Positions 1 through 10,743 of a DNA stretch of 64,000 nt are shown one piece after another (the first letter of the stretch is position 1; every line of letters starts with the position of its first letter). This DNA comes from JBBRCE01 sp038205115 (GTDB lineage: Bacteria > Planctomycetota > Planctomycetia > Pirellulales > JBBRCE01). The stretch lies in contig JBBRCE010000007.1 in the NCBI GenBank assembly GCA_038205115.1, forward strand, positions 84,488 to 148,487, in the 5' to 3' direction. Below the pieces are notes generated by a model. That model had not been told where the DNA came from and searched no databases. It was given only the letters and a program-made list of their open reading frames with translations. A program made the translations under genes and the position numbers.

Positions 1-84
1 CAAACAACGGTGAGAAAAATGGGCGAACCAGGCCAGCGGACGCGGCAACGACCAACCGGCGCCACGATGGTTCGACTCTAACAT
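1..84 (-). CDS. possible 5' end of a gene leaving the window
   Basis: An ATG at 84 on the minus strand opens a frame of 28 codons that is still open at the left edge. The short peptide is not recognisable, and the only upstream ribosome-site candidate is a weak GGTGG. This may be chance in GC-rich DNA. The rest of positions 85-217 shows nothing. Confidence 0.2.
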   Translation of the reverse strand, partial: MLESNHRGAGWSLPRPLAWFAHFSHRCL

Positions 85-217
85 CGGCACCACCGCAACT
101 CAAGGCTCCTGCCGCCGGCTTTCCGGCAATACCGCACGATGGCGGATTTTTTGGCGGCAACCGATTGGATTCGCCGCTCGCGCGATGGACGCCACGCGTC
201 GTCGATCCGCGCGCCGC

Positions 218-2149
218 TCACTTGCCCGGCAGCGTCCAGGCAACGTCAAATTTTGGATCGGCCTGCACCAGTTGGTTGACCGACCGCGAGAGCAGCAACA
301 GCGACGGACCATCGTCGTGATGATCGGTGAGAATCTCGCCCAGCAAGGCGACCGCGCGATGAAATTGCTGCTGCTCGAAATGTTCCAAACACCGATGGTA
401 GCGCTGGCAGATCGAACTCCATGCGTCGTCCGTGCAAGCGCGCAGCTCGAAGAGTTCGACAGCGTCGGGAATATTAACTACCCGCACATGGCACAGTCGC
501 CGCAACGTGAGCGGCTGATTCAAGCGTTGCTGAGTGGCCGAAGTGATGATGATTTGCGAGCACAGATATTTCGTCGAGCCTTGCACCCGACTGGCGAGAT
601 TGACGGTGGAGCCCAGCGGACCATATTTGAATTTGCGATCCGAGCCGGTATTGCCGACCCGCGCGCGGCCGGAGTTGACGCCAATGCCCAGGTCGAACGG
701 TTCCGCGATTTCCGCTTGCCAGCGGGCGTTGATCCGCGGAATGACGCGAATCATCTCGATGGCGGCCTGACAGGCCAAATCGGCGTGGTCGGGTTGCGCT
801 TGCGGCGCGCCCCACATGGCCATCAGTTCGTCGCCAATGTAATCCACCAACACGCCTTGGCAGCGGACGACGATCTCAGACAGTTCGTTCATCACGTCGT
901 GAATGAAGTCCAGCGTGCGCGTGGGGCCAATCTTGTGACTGATGCGGCTAAAACCGCGAATGTCGCAAAACAAGATCGAGACGTCCGCCTCGCGGCCGTT
1001 GAGCAGATCCGGTTCAAGTTCCAACTGGCGCGTCAGCTCGGGCGTAAAAAACTGCTCGAACCTCACGCGCGCGGCCATCGCCTTTTTCTGTTCTTCCTGC
1101 CGTGCCAGCCCGGCTGCCACGCCGCAGGCGAGGGTTTCGACAATCATGGCGTCGAGCCTTGAAATCGAAGGATCGGGGCCATGCTCCGAGCCGGTCCGGC
1201 GTTCGCCGTACATCGCGCCGATGACCTGACCGGCCGCATTCATCAGTGGAGCAACGACCACCGCTTCGACTTCGGCCAGGCTGTTCATGCTCGAACTGGC
1301 GCGCGGCGTGCCGGAATCCGTGGCGCTGGAAGGACGCTGCCAGAATGTCCGCTTCTCTTGCTTCATTCGCTTGAGTATTCGATTGCTGGGTCGGAACGGC
1401 GGTTGGTCGGCAATATGCGGCGCGCTGACCTTGGCCACGATTTCCCACTGGTCGTTTTGGGCCAGCAGCGCGCAGCCGGTGTCGAGCCCCACCAGATTGA
1501 CAATCGCCGCAGCGCTACGCGCGAAGAAGTCGGACGAGTTGACCGCGCTTTGCAACACGTCGATGAACGTCTGCAGCCAACCGATGGCGCCCTCCGAAGC
1601 ATCGAGCGAAAACGCGGCAATCGCGGCACTGGGGCGCGGCATCTCGGCCGAAGCCAACGACTTCGCCGAGTCGTTGACCAGCGTGGCGGTCAGTCGTGTT
1701 GGCGCGCCCGCAATCAGAACATCGGCCGATCGATTGGGAATCATCGTCGGCTGATCTAACGACAAGAACTCCCCGTGATCGACCCGCGGCGTGAACGGCT
1801 TGACGCGGACCGCCATTTCGCCCATCACGAATATGGCCGGCAGATCGACTTCGCAATTGTCGCCGGGCGCGAGCGGCGGATTGTCGACAACCTGGATGAC
1901 GTTTTTACCGCGATTATCCGCGCGCACGCGATCGCCGGAACGCGGTTCCAGCCGCAGGTGCAACCGCGAGATGGTGCTTTGATCGCCAGCGGCAATTGCC
2001 AACCGCGTTGCGCCGCCCTCGCCCAAATGACTGAAGAACAGCGGTTCGGCCGGGTTTGCCTGGCGACCAATTAACACGGTGCCGCCAAAATCACCGCAGA
2101 ACTTTTGTTCGGCTTTGCGATAAACTTCAATTCTCAATCGATCCGTCAC
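218..2149 (-). CDS. FHA-GAF class III adenylate/guanylate cyclase
   Basis: This 643-residue protein should make a cyclic nucleotide from ATP or GTP in the cytoplasm. An FHA phosphothreonine-binding domain fills about residues 1-118 (LIGRQ near 26, then STISRLHLRL). A GAF-like sensory domain follows at about 170-345. The class III catalytic domain lies at about 385-560: FCDIRGF gives the first metal-binding Asp, YIGDELMAMWG the second, and TVNLASR the Asn and Arg expected to stabilise the transition state. A short helical tail may be TPR-like. The start is GTG, with GAGG about 7 bases upstream. The domain order suggests that cyclase output is coupled to Ser/Thr phosphorylation and to a small ligand. 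Substrate choice (ATP or GTP) was not resolved. It stands alone on the minus strand. Confidence 0.9.
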   Translation of the reverse strand: MTDRLRIEVYRKAEQKFCGDFGGTVLIGRQANPAEPLFFSHLGEGGATRLAIAAGDQSTISRLHLRLEPRSGDRVRADNRGKNVIQVVDNPPLAPGDNCEVDLPAIFVMGEMAVRVKPFTPRVDHGEFLSLDQPTMIPNRSADVLIAGAPTRLTATLVNDSAKSLASAEMPRPSAAIAAFSLDASEGAIGWLQTFIDVLQSAVNSSDFFARSAAAIVNLVGLDTGCALLAQNDQWEIVAKVSAPHIADQPPFRPSNRILKRMKQEKRTFWQRPSSATDSGTPRASSSMNSLAEVEAVVVAPLMNAAGQVIGAMYGERRTGSEHGPDPSISRLDAMIVETLACGVAAGLARQEEQKKAMAARVRFEQFFTPELTRQLELEPDLLNGREADVSILFCDIRGFSRISHKIGPTRTLDFIHDVMNELSEIVVRCQGVLVDYIGDELMAMWGAPQAQPDHADLACQAAIEMIRVIPRINARWQAEIAEPFDLGIGVNSGRARVGNTGSDRKFKYGPLGSTVNLASRVQGSTKYLCSQIIITSATQQRLNQPLTLRRLCHVRVVNIPDAVELFELRACTDDAWSSICQRYHRCLEHFEQQQFHRAVALLGEILTDHHDDGPSLLLLSRSVNQLVQADPKFDVAWTLPGK

Positions 2150-2312
2150 GGCACGCCTCGACGGTTACCGGTGCCAATCCTCTTACGGCGAACTCACGCA
2201 GGCCATGATACTAGCCGGTGTGCCTGCCCGCCACCTGCGTGACGCGCATCGAATCCGCCCGCGCCCTCCGCCCCTTTCGCCCCTCGTTTTCCCTCCGCCC
2301 CATTCCTTTCTC

Positions 2313-4997
<2,685 letters not shown>

Positions 4998-5132
4998 GCT
5001 GAATTCGGACGCTGCCGAGCCGTGAGAGCGTGTGAGTACCGAGCATCAGTTTACTTAACCGAGATGCCAAGTCCACCAATTATCCGAAGTTGATTGGCGG
5101 GCGCGATGCGTGGGTGCGTGACATGTTGCCCG

Positions 5133-6257
5133 CTACGAAACGGCAACGCCGCGCCCATGCGGGACGCTCAACGCGCCAACACGCGGCAACGAGACTAAAA
5201 ATGCCGTGCCCGAATCGCAGCGATCGTCGACCTGCACGTCGCCGCCGTAATGGTTGGCGATTCGTTTGACGATGGCCAAGCCCATGCCGGTTCCCTCGCC
5301 ACCGGCGGTGGGCAGGCGACGGCCCGGAATGAAAATTTCCTGCCGCGCCGCCGGCGGTATGCCGGGGCCGTTGTCGTGGACGCGGAAACTTTCGAAGCCA
5401 GGCGTCGCCGTGGGCGCGGGGCCAATGGTAATTCGCGGCCGGATCGAATCGCAGCCATGTTTAACCGCGTTGCGAACCAGATTGGTGAGCACTTGCTTCA
5501 CGCGATTTTCGTTGCACCACACGCTGGGCAAGTTCGGCTCGACCACCACGCGCACGCCGCAATGGTCGAGCAATTCCACCTGTTCTTGCAGCACTTCGTC
5601 CACCACGCTGGGTAAATCGACGCGTTGCGGCGCGAGGTGCACCGTGCCGGTCTTGGCCAATGTGTGCAGGTCGTCCAGATATCGTTTCGACTCGCGCAGG
5701 CAGGCTTCCACGTGCGCCAACGCCGGCGCTTCTTGGGCCGCTCCGTCCGCCGGCGTATGTCTGAGGACGTTAAACGAGTGCTCCAAAACCATGAAGTTGG
5801 CGTTCATGTCGTGCGACAGCGCGCGGACGAAATGATCGAGATCGATATGCGCGTTTTGCAGTTGTTCCAGTGTGTCGGCGTCTTGTCGCCCGTCGAGTCC
5901 GGCGCGATCCAACAGCGTGTTGATGTTCAATAGCTCGTTGACCTTGGCTTCCAGCCCTACGCGCACTTGCTGCAACATATCGACCTGGCGGCGATTGGCG
6001 GCCTCGCTGTCTTGTAACCGGCGAATGAAAGGGCTGGCTGCGCGCAGCATCAGCGTCCCACCGGCCGCCGTCAGCACCAGCGTTGTTCCTGCCGACAGCC
6101 AGCAAGCGCGGAAGAATCCGGCTTGCCAATCGCCACCCGGTTCGTCCCGCGAAACCGAAGCAAGCCCAAAGTGGATCGCCGCGCCTACCACGCTGGTCAG
6201 CGCCACGAGGCTGAGAATCATGGTCATGTAGACTAAAAGCCGTCGGCGATCGTTCAT
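5133..6257 (-). CDS. membrane-bound sensor histidine kinase
   Basis: This is a 374-residue kinase with two N-terminal membrane segments (about residues 10-35 and 45-70), a coiled-coil linker, a HisKA domain and an HATPase_c domain. The phosphorylated His is in ALSHDMNANF. The ATP-binding boxes are clear: LTNLVRNAVKHG (N box), VHDNGPGIP (G1) and GEGTGMGLAIVKRI (G2). The short loop between the membrane segments suggests little periplasmic sensing. A TTG three codons earlier is possible, but the ATG at 6257 is preferred. No response regulator lies next to it; the nearest single-domain regulator is at 32 kb. The partner is therefore unknown. Confidence 0.88.
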   Translation of the reverse strand: MNDRRRLLVYMTMILSLVALTSVVGAAIHFGLASVSRDEPGGDWQAGFFRACWLSAGTTLVLTAAGGTLMLRAASPFIRRLQDSEAANRRQVDMLQQVRVGLEAKVNELLNINTLLDRAGLDGRQDADTLEQLQNAHIDLDHFVRALSHDMNANFMVLEHSFNVLRHTPADGAAQEAPALAHVEACLRESKRYLDDLHTLAKTGTVHLAPQRVDLPSVVDEVLQEQVELLDHCGVRVVVEPNLPSVWCNENRVKQVLTNLVRNAVKHGCDSIRPRITIGPAPTATPGFESFRVHDNGPGIPPAARQEIFIPGRRLPTAGGEGTGMGLAIVKRIANHYGGDVQVDDRCDSGTAFLVSLPRVGALSVPHGRGVAVS

Positions 6258-6582
6258 GGTATTCAACTTTCAACATGTAGCACGATTGGTCGCAAGGCAT
6301 CGGGCGGGCGTTGATTTAAGTCAACGCAGATGCCCCATATTTACATGTAGGTTAGTTTTGGTCATATTAAAAACCTCGCCCCCACGCTGCATCGATAAGC
6401 TAAATACAGGTATTCGTCGTTCGGCCGTTTCGCCGCGGCGTCGAACGAGTCGCTAACCGATTGTCCCATCGGCACTTGCGGCAACCGGATGCTCGCCAGA
6501 ACTGGCCGCCTTCGACCGGAAACGGCTCACCGTGGGGTTATGCCGGATGTTCGATTTTTTGGGATTAGGAAAGGTTGCTTCG
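6258..6582. other. divergent intergenic region with a near-perfect palindrome
   Basis: This gap separates the histidine kinase (minus) from a lipoprotein gene (plus), so it should contain promoters for both. The only clear structure is a 20-base palindrome at 6308-6327 with one mismatch, centred on TTGATTTAAGTCAA. It could be an operator for either gene. No gene is evident. Confidence 0.35.
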
Positions 6583-7872
6583 ATGAAACGCCCTTGTTTG
6601 TGGTGTCTGACGGTTTTTGCAATCGCGATTTCGGCCACTCTGTTTACCGGTTGCGCGCCTAGCGGTTCGTCGGCGCAGCCCACGACCAAAGCCGCGACAA
6701 TTGACGAAAACGACCTTCACAAGCGCGTGCGGGATGTAGTGCTTTACAGCCGCGACGGTCGTCCGTTGAATTCCGAAGATCACAACGCCTGGCAGGTGGT
6801 ACACGGAATGTTGGCTTACGGCCGCACATTTCCGATCATCGTCAGCGGCAAGTCGGTACCCGCGCTGGATTGGGTGCTCAAAGGCGGAAACCTCAAAGGC
6901 TGGGGTTTGAAACCTTCGGATCACGGCGTGGCTTCGACCATCATCGAAGGCAAGCTGGGCGCCGGGCACCCCGATCAGTGGCTGGGATATCTCTCGCAAG
7001 CCGGACTGAAGATCGACGATACCGTCGTGGTCGAGGGCAAGTCGTACACCGTCAAAGATATGCTCGAGCAAACCAAGTTCGATTTGTTCGAAAATAAAGA
7101 AGCGCCCTGGGCACTGATGGCCACCTCCACCTATCTGCCGATCGACGCCACCTGGAAGGCCCGTGATGGCCAAACCTGGAGCACGGAAAAGATTTTGGAG
7201 ATGGAAGCCAAACGCCCGTTGGCCGACGGCGCGTGCGGTGCCACGCACAAGCTCTATGCCATCTCGGTGGCGGTCAATCGCTATTTGAACGAGAAGCAAA
7301 TCAAGCCGGAACAATTGACCGGCGCTTGGAAGTTGGGCAACGACCGTGTCCAAGAAGCGATTAAATTGGCGCGCGAATATCAAAACCCCGACGGTTCATT
7401 TTCCGAAGCATTCTTCCAGCGTGCTGGCTACACCGACAACATCGCCCAACGGATTTACAGCACAGGTCACACGCTGGAATTTTTGGTTGCAGCCATGTCT
7501 CCCGAACAAATTCAGCAGCCCTGGGTGGCCCGCGGCGCGCTGGCGCTGACCAAAATGCTCGAGCTACGCAAGAAGGACGACGTCGAATGCGGCGCGCTGT
7601 ACCACGCCGCACACGGTCTGCTGCTGTTCAGCGTCCGGCGCTTCAATGATCCGATCTTCGATCTGGATGCACCGCCGCCGAGCGACAAGCCCGGCACTCA
7701 GCCGGCCGACAAAGCGGCCGAGACGCCCGTCGCCAAAGCGGCCGATAAAGCCACCGATAAAGCCACCGACAAAGCCACCGACAAAGCCGCTGAGCAAGCC
7801 ACCGACAAAGCTGCAAAGACGTCCGCGAATAAGTCTGCCGCTGCCACGGACGCTGTGCCCAGCAAAGAATAG
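6583..7872 (+). CDS. secreted lipoprotein with lysine-rich repeat tail
   Basis: This 429-residue lipoprotein is of unknown function. The chosen ATG at 6583 follows an AGGAAAGG ribosome site and begins a signal peptide ending in the lipobox LFTGC. The central part (about residues 35-350) is a soluble domain with conserved-looking blocks such as NAWQVVHGMLAYGR and CGATHKLYAISVAVNRY. Its helical look suggests an enzyme-like or repeat fold, but I do not recognise the family. The last 75 residues are low complexity, with repeats of the type DKATDKA made of Lys, Ala, Asp and Thr, a likely extended surface spacer. Transcription ends at a strong hairpin 30 bases downstream. Confidence 0.8.
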   Translation: MKRPCLWCLTVFAIAISATLFTGCAPSGSSAQPTTKAATIDENDLHKRVRDVVLYSRDGRPLNSEDHNAWQVVHGMLAYGRTFPIIVSGKSVPALDWVLKGGNLKGWGLKPSDHGVASTIIEGKLGAGHPDQWLGYLSQAGLKIDDTVVVEGKSYTVKDMLEQTKFDLFENKEAPWALMATSTYLPIDATWKARDGQTWSTEKILEMEAKRPLADGACGATHKLYAISVAVNRYLNEKQIKPEQLTGAWKLGNDRVQEAIKLAREYQNPDGSFSEAFFQRAGYTDNIAQRIYSTGHTLEFLVAAMSPEQIQQPWVARGALALTKMLELRKKDDVECGALYHAAHGLLLFSVRRFNDPIFDLDAPPPSDKPGTQPADKAAETPVAKAADKATDKATDKATDKAAEQATDKAAKTSANKSAAATDAVPSKE

Positions 7873-7903
7873 CTCTCGGCCGTTTTTCAATCATTCAAAA
7901 CGC

Positions 7904-7949
7904 AAACGCCCAGCATAGCCACCGAATTGGCTCTGCTGGGCGTTTTCTA
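7904..7949. terminator. bidirectional intrinsic terminator
   Basis: A 12-base perfect stem (7904-7915 with 7934-7945) is extended inward by AGCC/GGCT pairing. It is followed on the plus strand by TTTT and preceded by AAA, giving a T-run on the minus strand too. It sits between two convergent genes and can serve both. Confidence 0.8.
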
Positions 7950-7968
7950 TTTGCCGTTGTGATTTCAA

Positions 7969-9288
7969 CTACGCCTTTTTGCCAACAAACTTGGTGATAC
8001 CCGGTAGGGCCACCGGCGGCACGGACAACGGACCGAATTCGTATTTGGCGGGCGAAAGATCTTCGTCCGAGTTGAACGCGTCGTCCCAACTGATGGTTTG
8101 ACCGGTATAGCCAGACATCCGTCCGAGGACCGCCATCATCGTACTACGGGCCATGTAGGTGCCATTGTTGATGGTCTTACCGGAGCGCACGGCGGCAAAC
8201 AGTTCGTTGTGTTCAACCTGGTACATGCTCGGCTTGGGGCCGCGATACTGCCAGGTTTCGCCGCCGGCAACAATCTTAGGCGCCGGTGCCGCCATCAGTT
8301 GTGCGTAGCCCTTGGTGCCGATGAAATGGTCGTTCACGTCGGTCGAACAGCCGGCTTGTTGGCGGCACGAAGAAAACAACTTCACGCCGTTGGCGTACTC
8401 GTAAACCGTGCTGAAATGGTCGAAGACGTTGCCATATTTTTCGTCCGTGCGAACCTGACGGCCGGCAATCGAAGTGGCTTTGACCGGCGGTTCGTCATGC
8501 ATCACCCAGGCGGCTTTGTCCAAACTATGAACGTGCTGTTCGGCAATGTGATCGCCGGAAAGCCAAGTGAAATACAGCCAATTCCGCATTTGGAATTCCA
8601 TGTCCGACCATTCCGGCTTGCGACCATGATGCCAAAGCGCCTGCGTGTTGTAGGTCGAATGCATGACTTGGACATCGCCAATGGCGCCGTCCAAAATCTT
8701 GCTCATGGCTTCGCGTTTGCCCAGATCGTAACGCCAGCACAGCCCGGAAACGACATTCAGATTCTTTTGTTTGGCCAGTTCGGCTGTCTCGAGCACCGAC
8801 CGCACGCCTGGCGCGTCGACGGCCACCGGCTTTTCGCAGAACACGTGTTTGCCGGCTTCGATGGCGGCCTTGAAATGCATTGGCCGAAAGTGCGGTGGCG
8901 TGGTCAACAGCACGACGTCAATGCCGCTCTCAAGCACCTTTTTGTAGGCGTCAAACCCGACGAATTTATGGTCGTTGTCGACCGCCAATTTATCTTTGAT
9001 GCGGGCTTCGTCCTGCAACGTCTTGAGACTCTGCTCCAGCCGATCCGCAAACGCGTCGCCCATCGCCACGAGCTTAATGTTTTTGTCCGCGCGCAGCGCA
9101 TCCGCGGCAGCGCCGGTGCCGCGACCGCCGCAACCAATCAAGCCAATCTTCAAAGTGTCATCCACGCCGGCATGCACCATCCGCGGCATCGCCATGCTGG
9201 CCACTGCCGTACCGGCGACGACAATGCCGGAAGTCTTCAAAAAGTTGCGACGTGATGCGGGCGGCTCAGTGCCAATAACGCGGGGCAT
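7969..9288 (-). CDS. Tat-exported Gfo/Idh/MocA family oxidoreductase
   Basis: This 439-residue NAD(P)-dependent oxidoreductase belongs to a family that is greatly expanded in planctomycetes and usually acts on sugars or inositols. The chosen ATG at 9288 starts a twin-arginine signal (SRRNFLKTSG followed by a hydrophobic stretch ending AHA), so the enzyme should be exported folded. The Rossmann motif IGLIGCGGRGTGAAA follows. The EKP motif expected to bind cofactor and substrate is seen in CEKPVAVD at about residue 155. The C-terminal alpha/beta domain contains the family's usual WLYFTWLSGDHIAEQHVH block. The sugar substrate cannot be assigned. A longer frame to 9390 lacks a plausible N-terminus. 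Confidence 0.92.
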   Translation of the reverse strand: MPRVIGTEPPASRRNFLKTSGIVVAGTAVASMAMPRMVHAGVDDTLKIGLIGCGGRGTGAAADALRADKNIKLVAMGDAFADRLEQSLKTLQDEARIKDKLAVDNDHKFVGFDAYKKVLESGIDVVLLTTPPHFRPMHFKAAIEAGKHVFCEKPVAVDAPGVRSVLETAELAKQKNLNVVSGLCWRYDLGKREAMSKILDGAIGDVQVMHSTYNTQALWHHGRKPEWSDMEFQMRNWLYFTWLSGDHIAEQHVHSLDKAAWVMHDEPPVKATSIAGRQVRTDEKYGNVFDHFSTVYEYANGVKLFSSCRQQAGCSTDVNDHFIGTKGYAQLMAAPAPKIVAGGETWQYRGPKPSMYQVEHNELFAAVRSGKTINNGTYMARSTMMAVLGRMSGYTGQTISWDDAFNSDEDLSPAKYEFGPLSVPPVALPGITKFVGKKA

Positions 9289-9433
9289 GGCGAGTCTCCA
9301 AACAGAAGGGTGTGTTTTTTCGGTGGGGAATGCAAGGCCGTCAAACCGCCAGCAAAGCGTGTGACATCCGCAGGCCGAGTTAATATTCAATTAGATATTT
9401 AAGTCGTCGTCTTGTAAAGCATTTCGGGCAAAA

Positions 9434-10690
9434 TTAGATCGCTACGTCCAGCGGTATTACCTCGATCGACTCCCCAGCCCGATAGACCCGATCGCCAGCC
9501 GGAAAAATCGCCAGCGCGCCGGCGGCGCTGAAGCCACACAAATCGGCCGATCCACGCCAAGCCACGGGAGTCACGCGGGGCGGAATCGCTTGGCGATCCA
9601 GCGTGGCCGGAAAGTACGTATCGCGATCGCCGCGCTGCTGAAAATCGATGCTCAATACGGCCGTTTGACCAGCAACGGCCGCATACTGTCCGGACGATTT
9701 GCTCATTGCAGGCCGCACAAAAAGCTCGAAACATACCAGGCTGCTGACCGGATTGCCCGGTAAACCGAAAACCAGTTTGCAGCCGCCCTGCGCGGGCCGC
9801 AGCACGCCAAACCAGATTGGTTTGCCGGGCTTGAGATTCACTTTATGAAAGACTTGCCGCACGCCGAGGTTGGCGAGCACGCCTGGCACCAGATCCAAAA
9901 CACCGGCCGAAACTCCACCGGAGAGCACGAAAATATCAGCCTGCTTGAGCCCGGTCGAAATTCGCTCTTCGAGCATTGCCGGCTCGTCGCGCGCAATGCC
10001 CAAGTCGATGGCCACGCCGCCGGCGCGTCGCGCGGCGGCCATCAGCAGCGGACCGTTGGAATTGCGGATCTGCCCCGGCTGCGGCGTTTGTCCAGCATCG
10101 ACCAATTCATTGCCGGTGGCCAAGATGGCAACCTTGACGGGCGGAATGATCGAAATTCGCGCTCGACCCACTTCGGCCGCCACGCCAATTTCCGCGGGGC
10201 GCAGACGACGTCCGGCCGTAAGCACAATTTGCCCGCGACCGAGCGAGGTTGCCCGCCGCATGATGTTCTGCCCCGGCTTGGCAGGCGAATCGGCGATACG
10301 AACGTTGGCCGCATGATCCCCGCCACCAGGCTGGCTCAAATCGCCAGCGCAGATTTGCGTTCGTTCGATCATCACAACCGCGTCGGCGCCGTCCGGCAAG
10401 GGCGCGCCGGTCATGATTCGCGTCGCTGCGCCCAATTCCACCCGCAGACGCGGCACGTCGCCCGCGGTGACTTCTTCCAGCACTCGCAACATCGCGGAAC
10501 CCGTGGCCAGATCGGCAGCCACGATCGCGTAACCGTCGACCATCGATTTATCGTGGGGCGGCGAATCAACGTCGCTGGCCACATCACTGGCCAGAATGCA
10601 GCCAATGGCATCCATCAGCGGCACAACCGTGGGTGGCAACGGCATGGCCTGAGCCAAGATCAGTTTCAGCGCCTCGGCGACAGAGAGCAT
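9434..10690 (-). CDS. moeA: molybdopterin molybdenumtransferase MoeA
   Basis: This 418-residue enzyme inserts molybdenum into adenylated molybdopterin in the last step of molybdenum cofactor synthesis. The family signatures are present: the N-terminal SVAEALKLIL, the PPHDKSMVDGYAI block, the MoCF domain with ATGNEL and VLSGGVSAG, and the C-terminal GLPGNPVSSLVCFELFVRPA. Length is normal. The ATG at 10690 was chosen because it gives the usual MLSV N-terminus; a GTG seven codons earlier is possible. No other moa or mob genes are adjacent. A molybdenum hydroxylase pair at 23-26 kb is a likely user of the cofactor. Confidence 0.95.
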   Translation of the reverse strand: MLSVAEALKLILAQAMPLPPTVVPLMDAIGCILASDVASDVDSPPHDKSMVDGYAIVAADLATGSAMLRVLEEVTAGDVPRLRVELGAATRIMTGAPLPDGADAVVMIERTQICAGDLSQPGGGDHAANVRIADSPAKPGQNIMRRATSLGRGQIVLTAGRRLRPAEIGVAAEVGRARISIIPPVKVAILATGNELVDAGQTPQPGQIRNSNGPLLMAAARRAGGVAIDLGIARDEPAMLEERISTGLKQADIFVLSGGVSAGVLDLVPGVLANLGVRQVFHKVNLKPGKPIWFGVLRPAQGGCKLVFGLPGNPVSSLVCFELFVRPAMSKSSGQYAAVAGQTAVLSIDFQQRGDRDTYFPATLDRQAIPPRVTPVAWRGSADLCGFSAAGALAIFPAGDRVYRAGESIEVIPLDVAI

Positions 10691-10743
10691 GACGGAATCG
10701 CAAAGAACCACAGTTCAGAACAACGCGTCCGCGCGGCGGCAGC

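Noticed and set aside
185..1162. Long plus-strand frame opposite the cyclase gene
   Set aside because: It is the reverse-strand shadow of a clear cyclase gene; its composition is unlike a protein and no family is seen.
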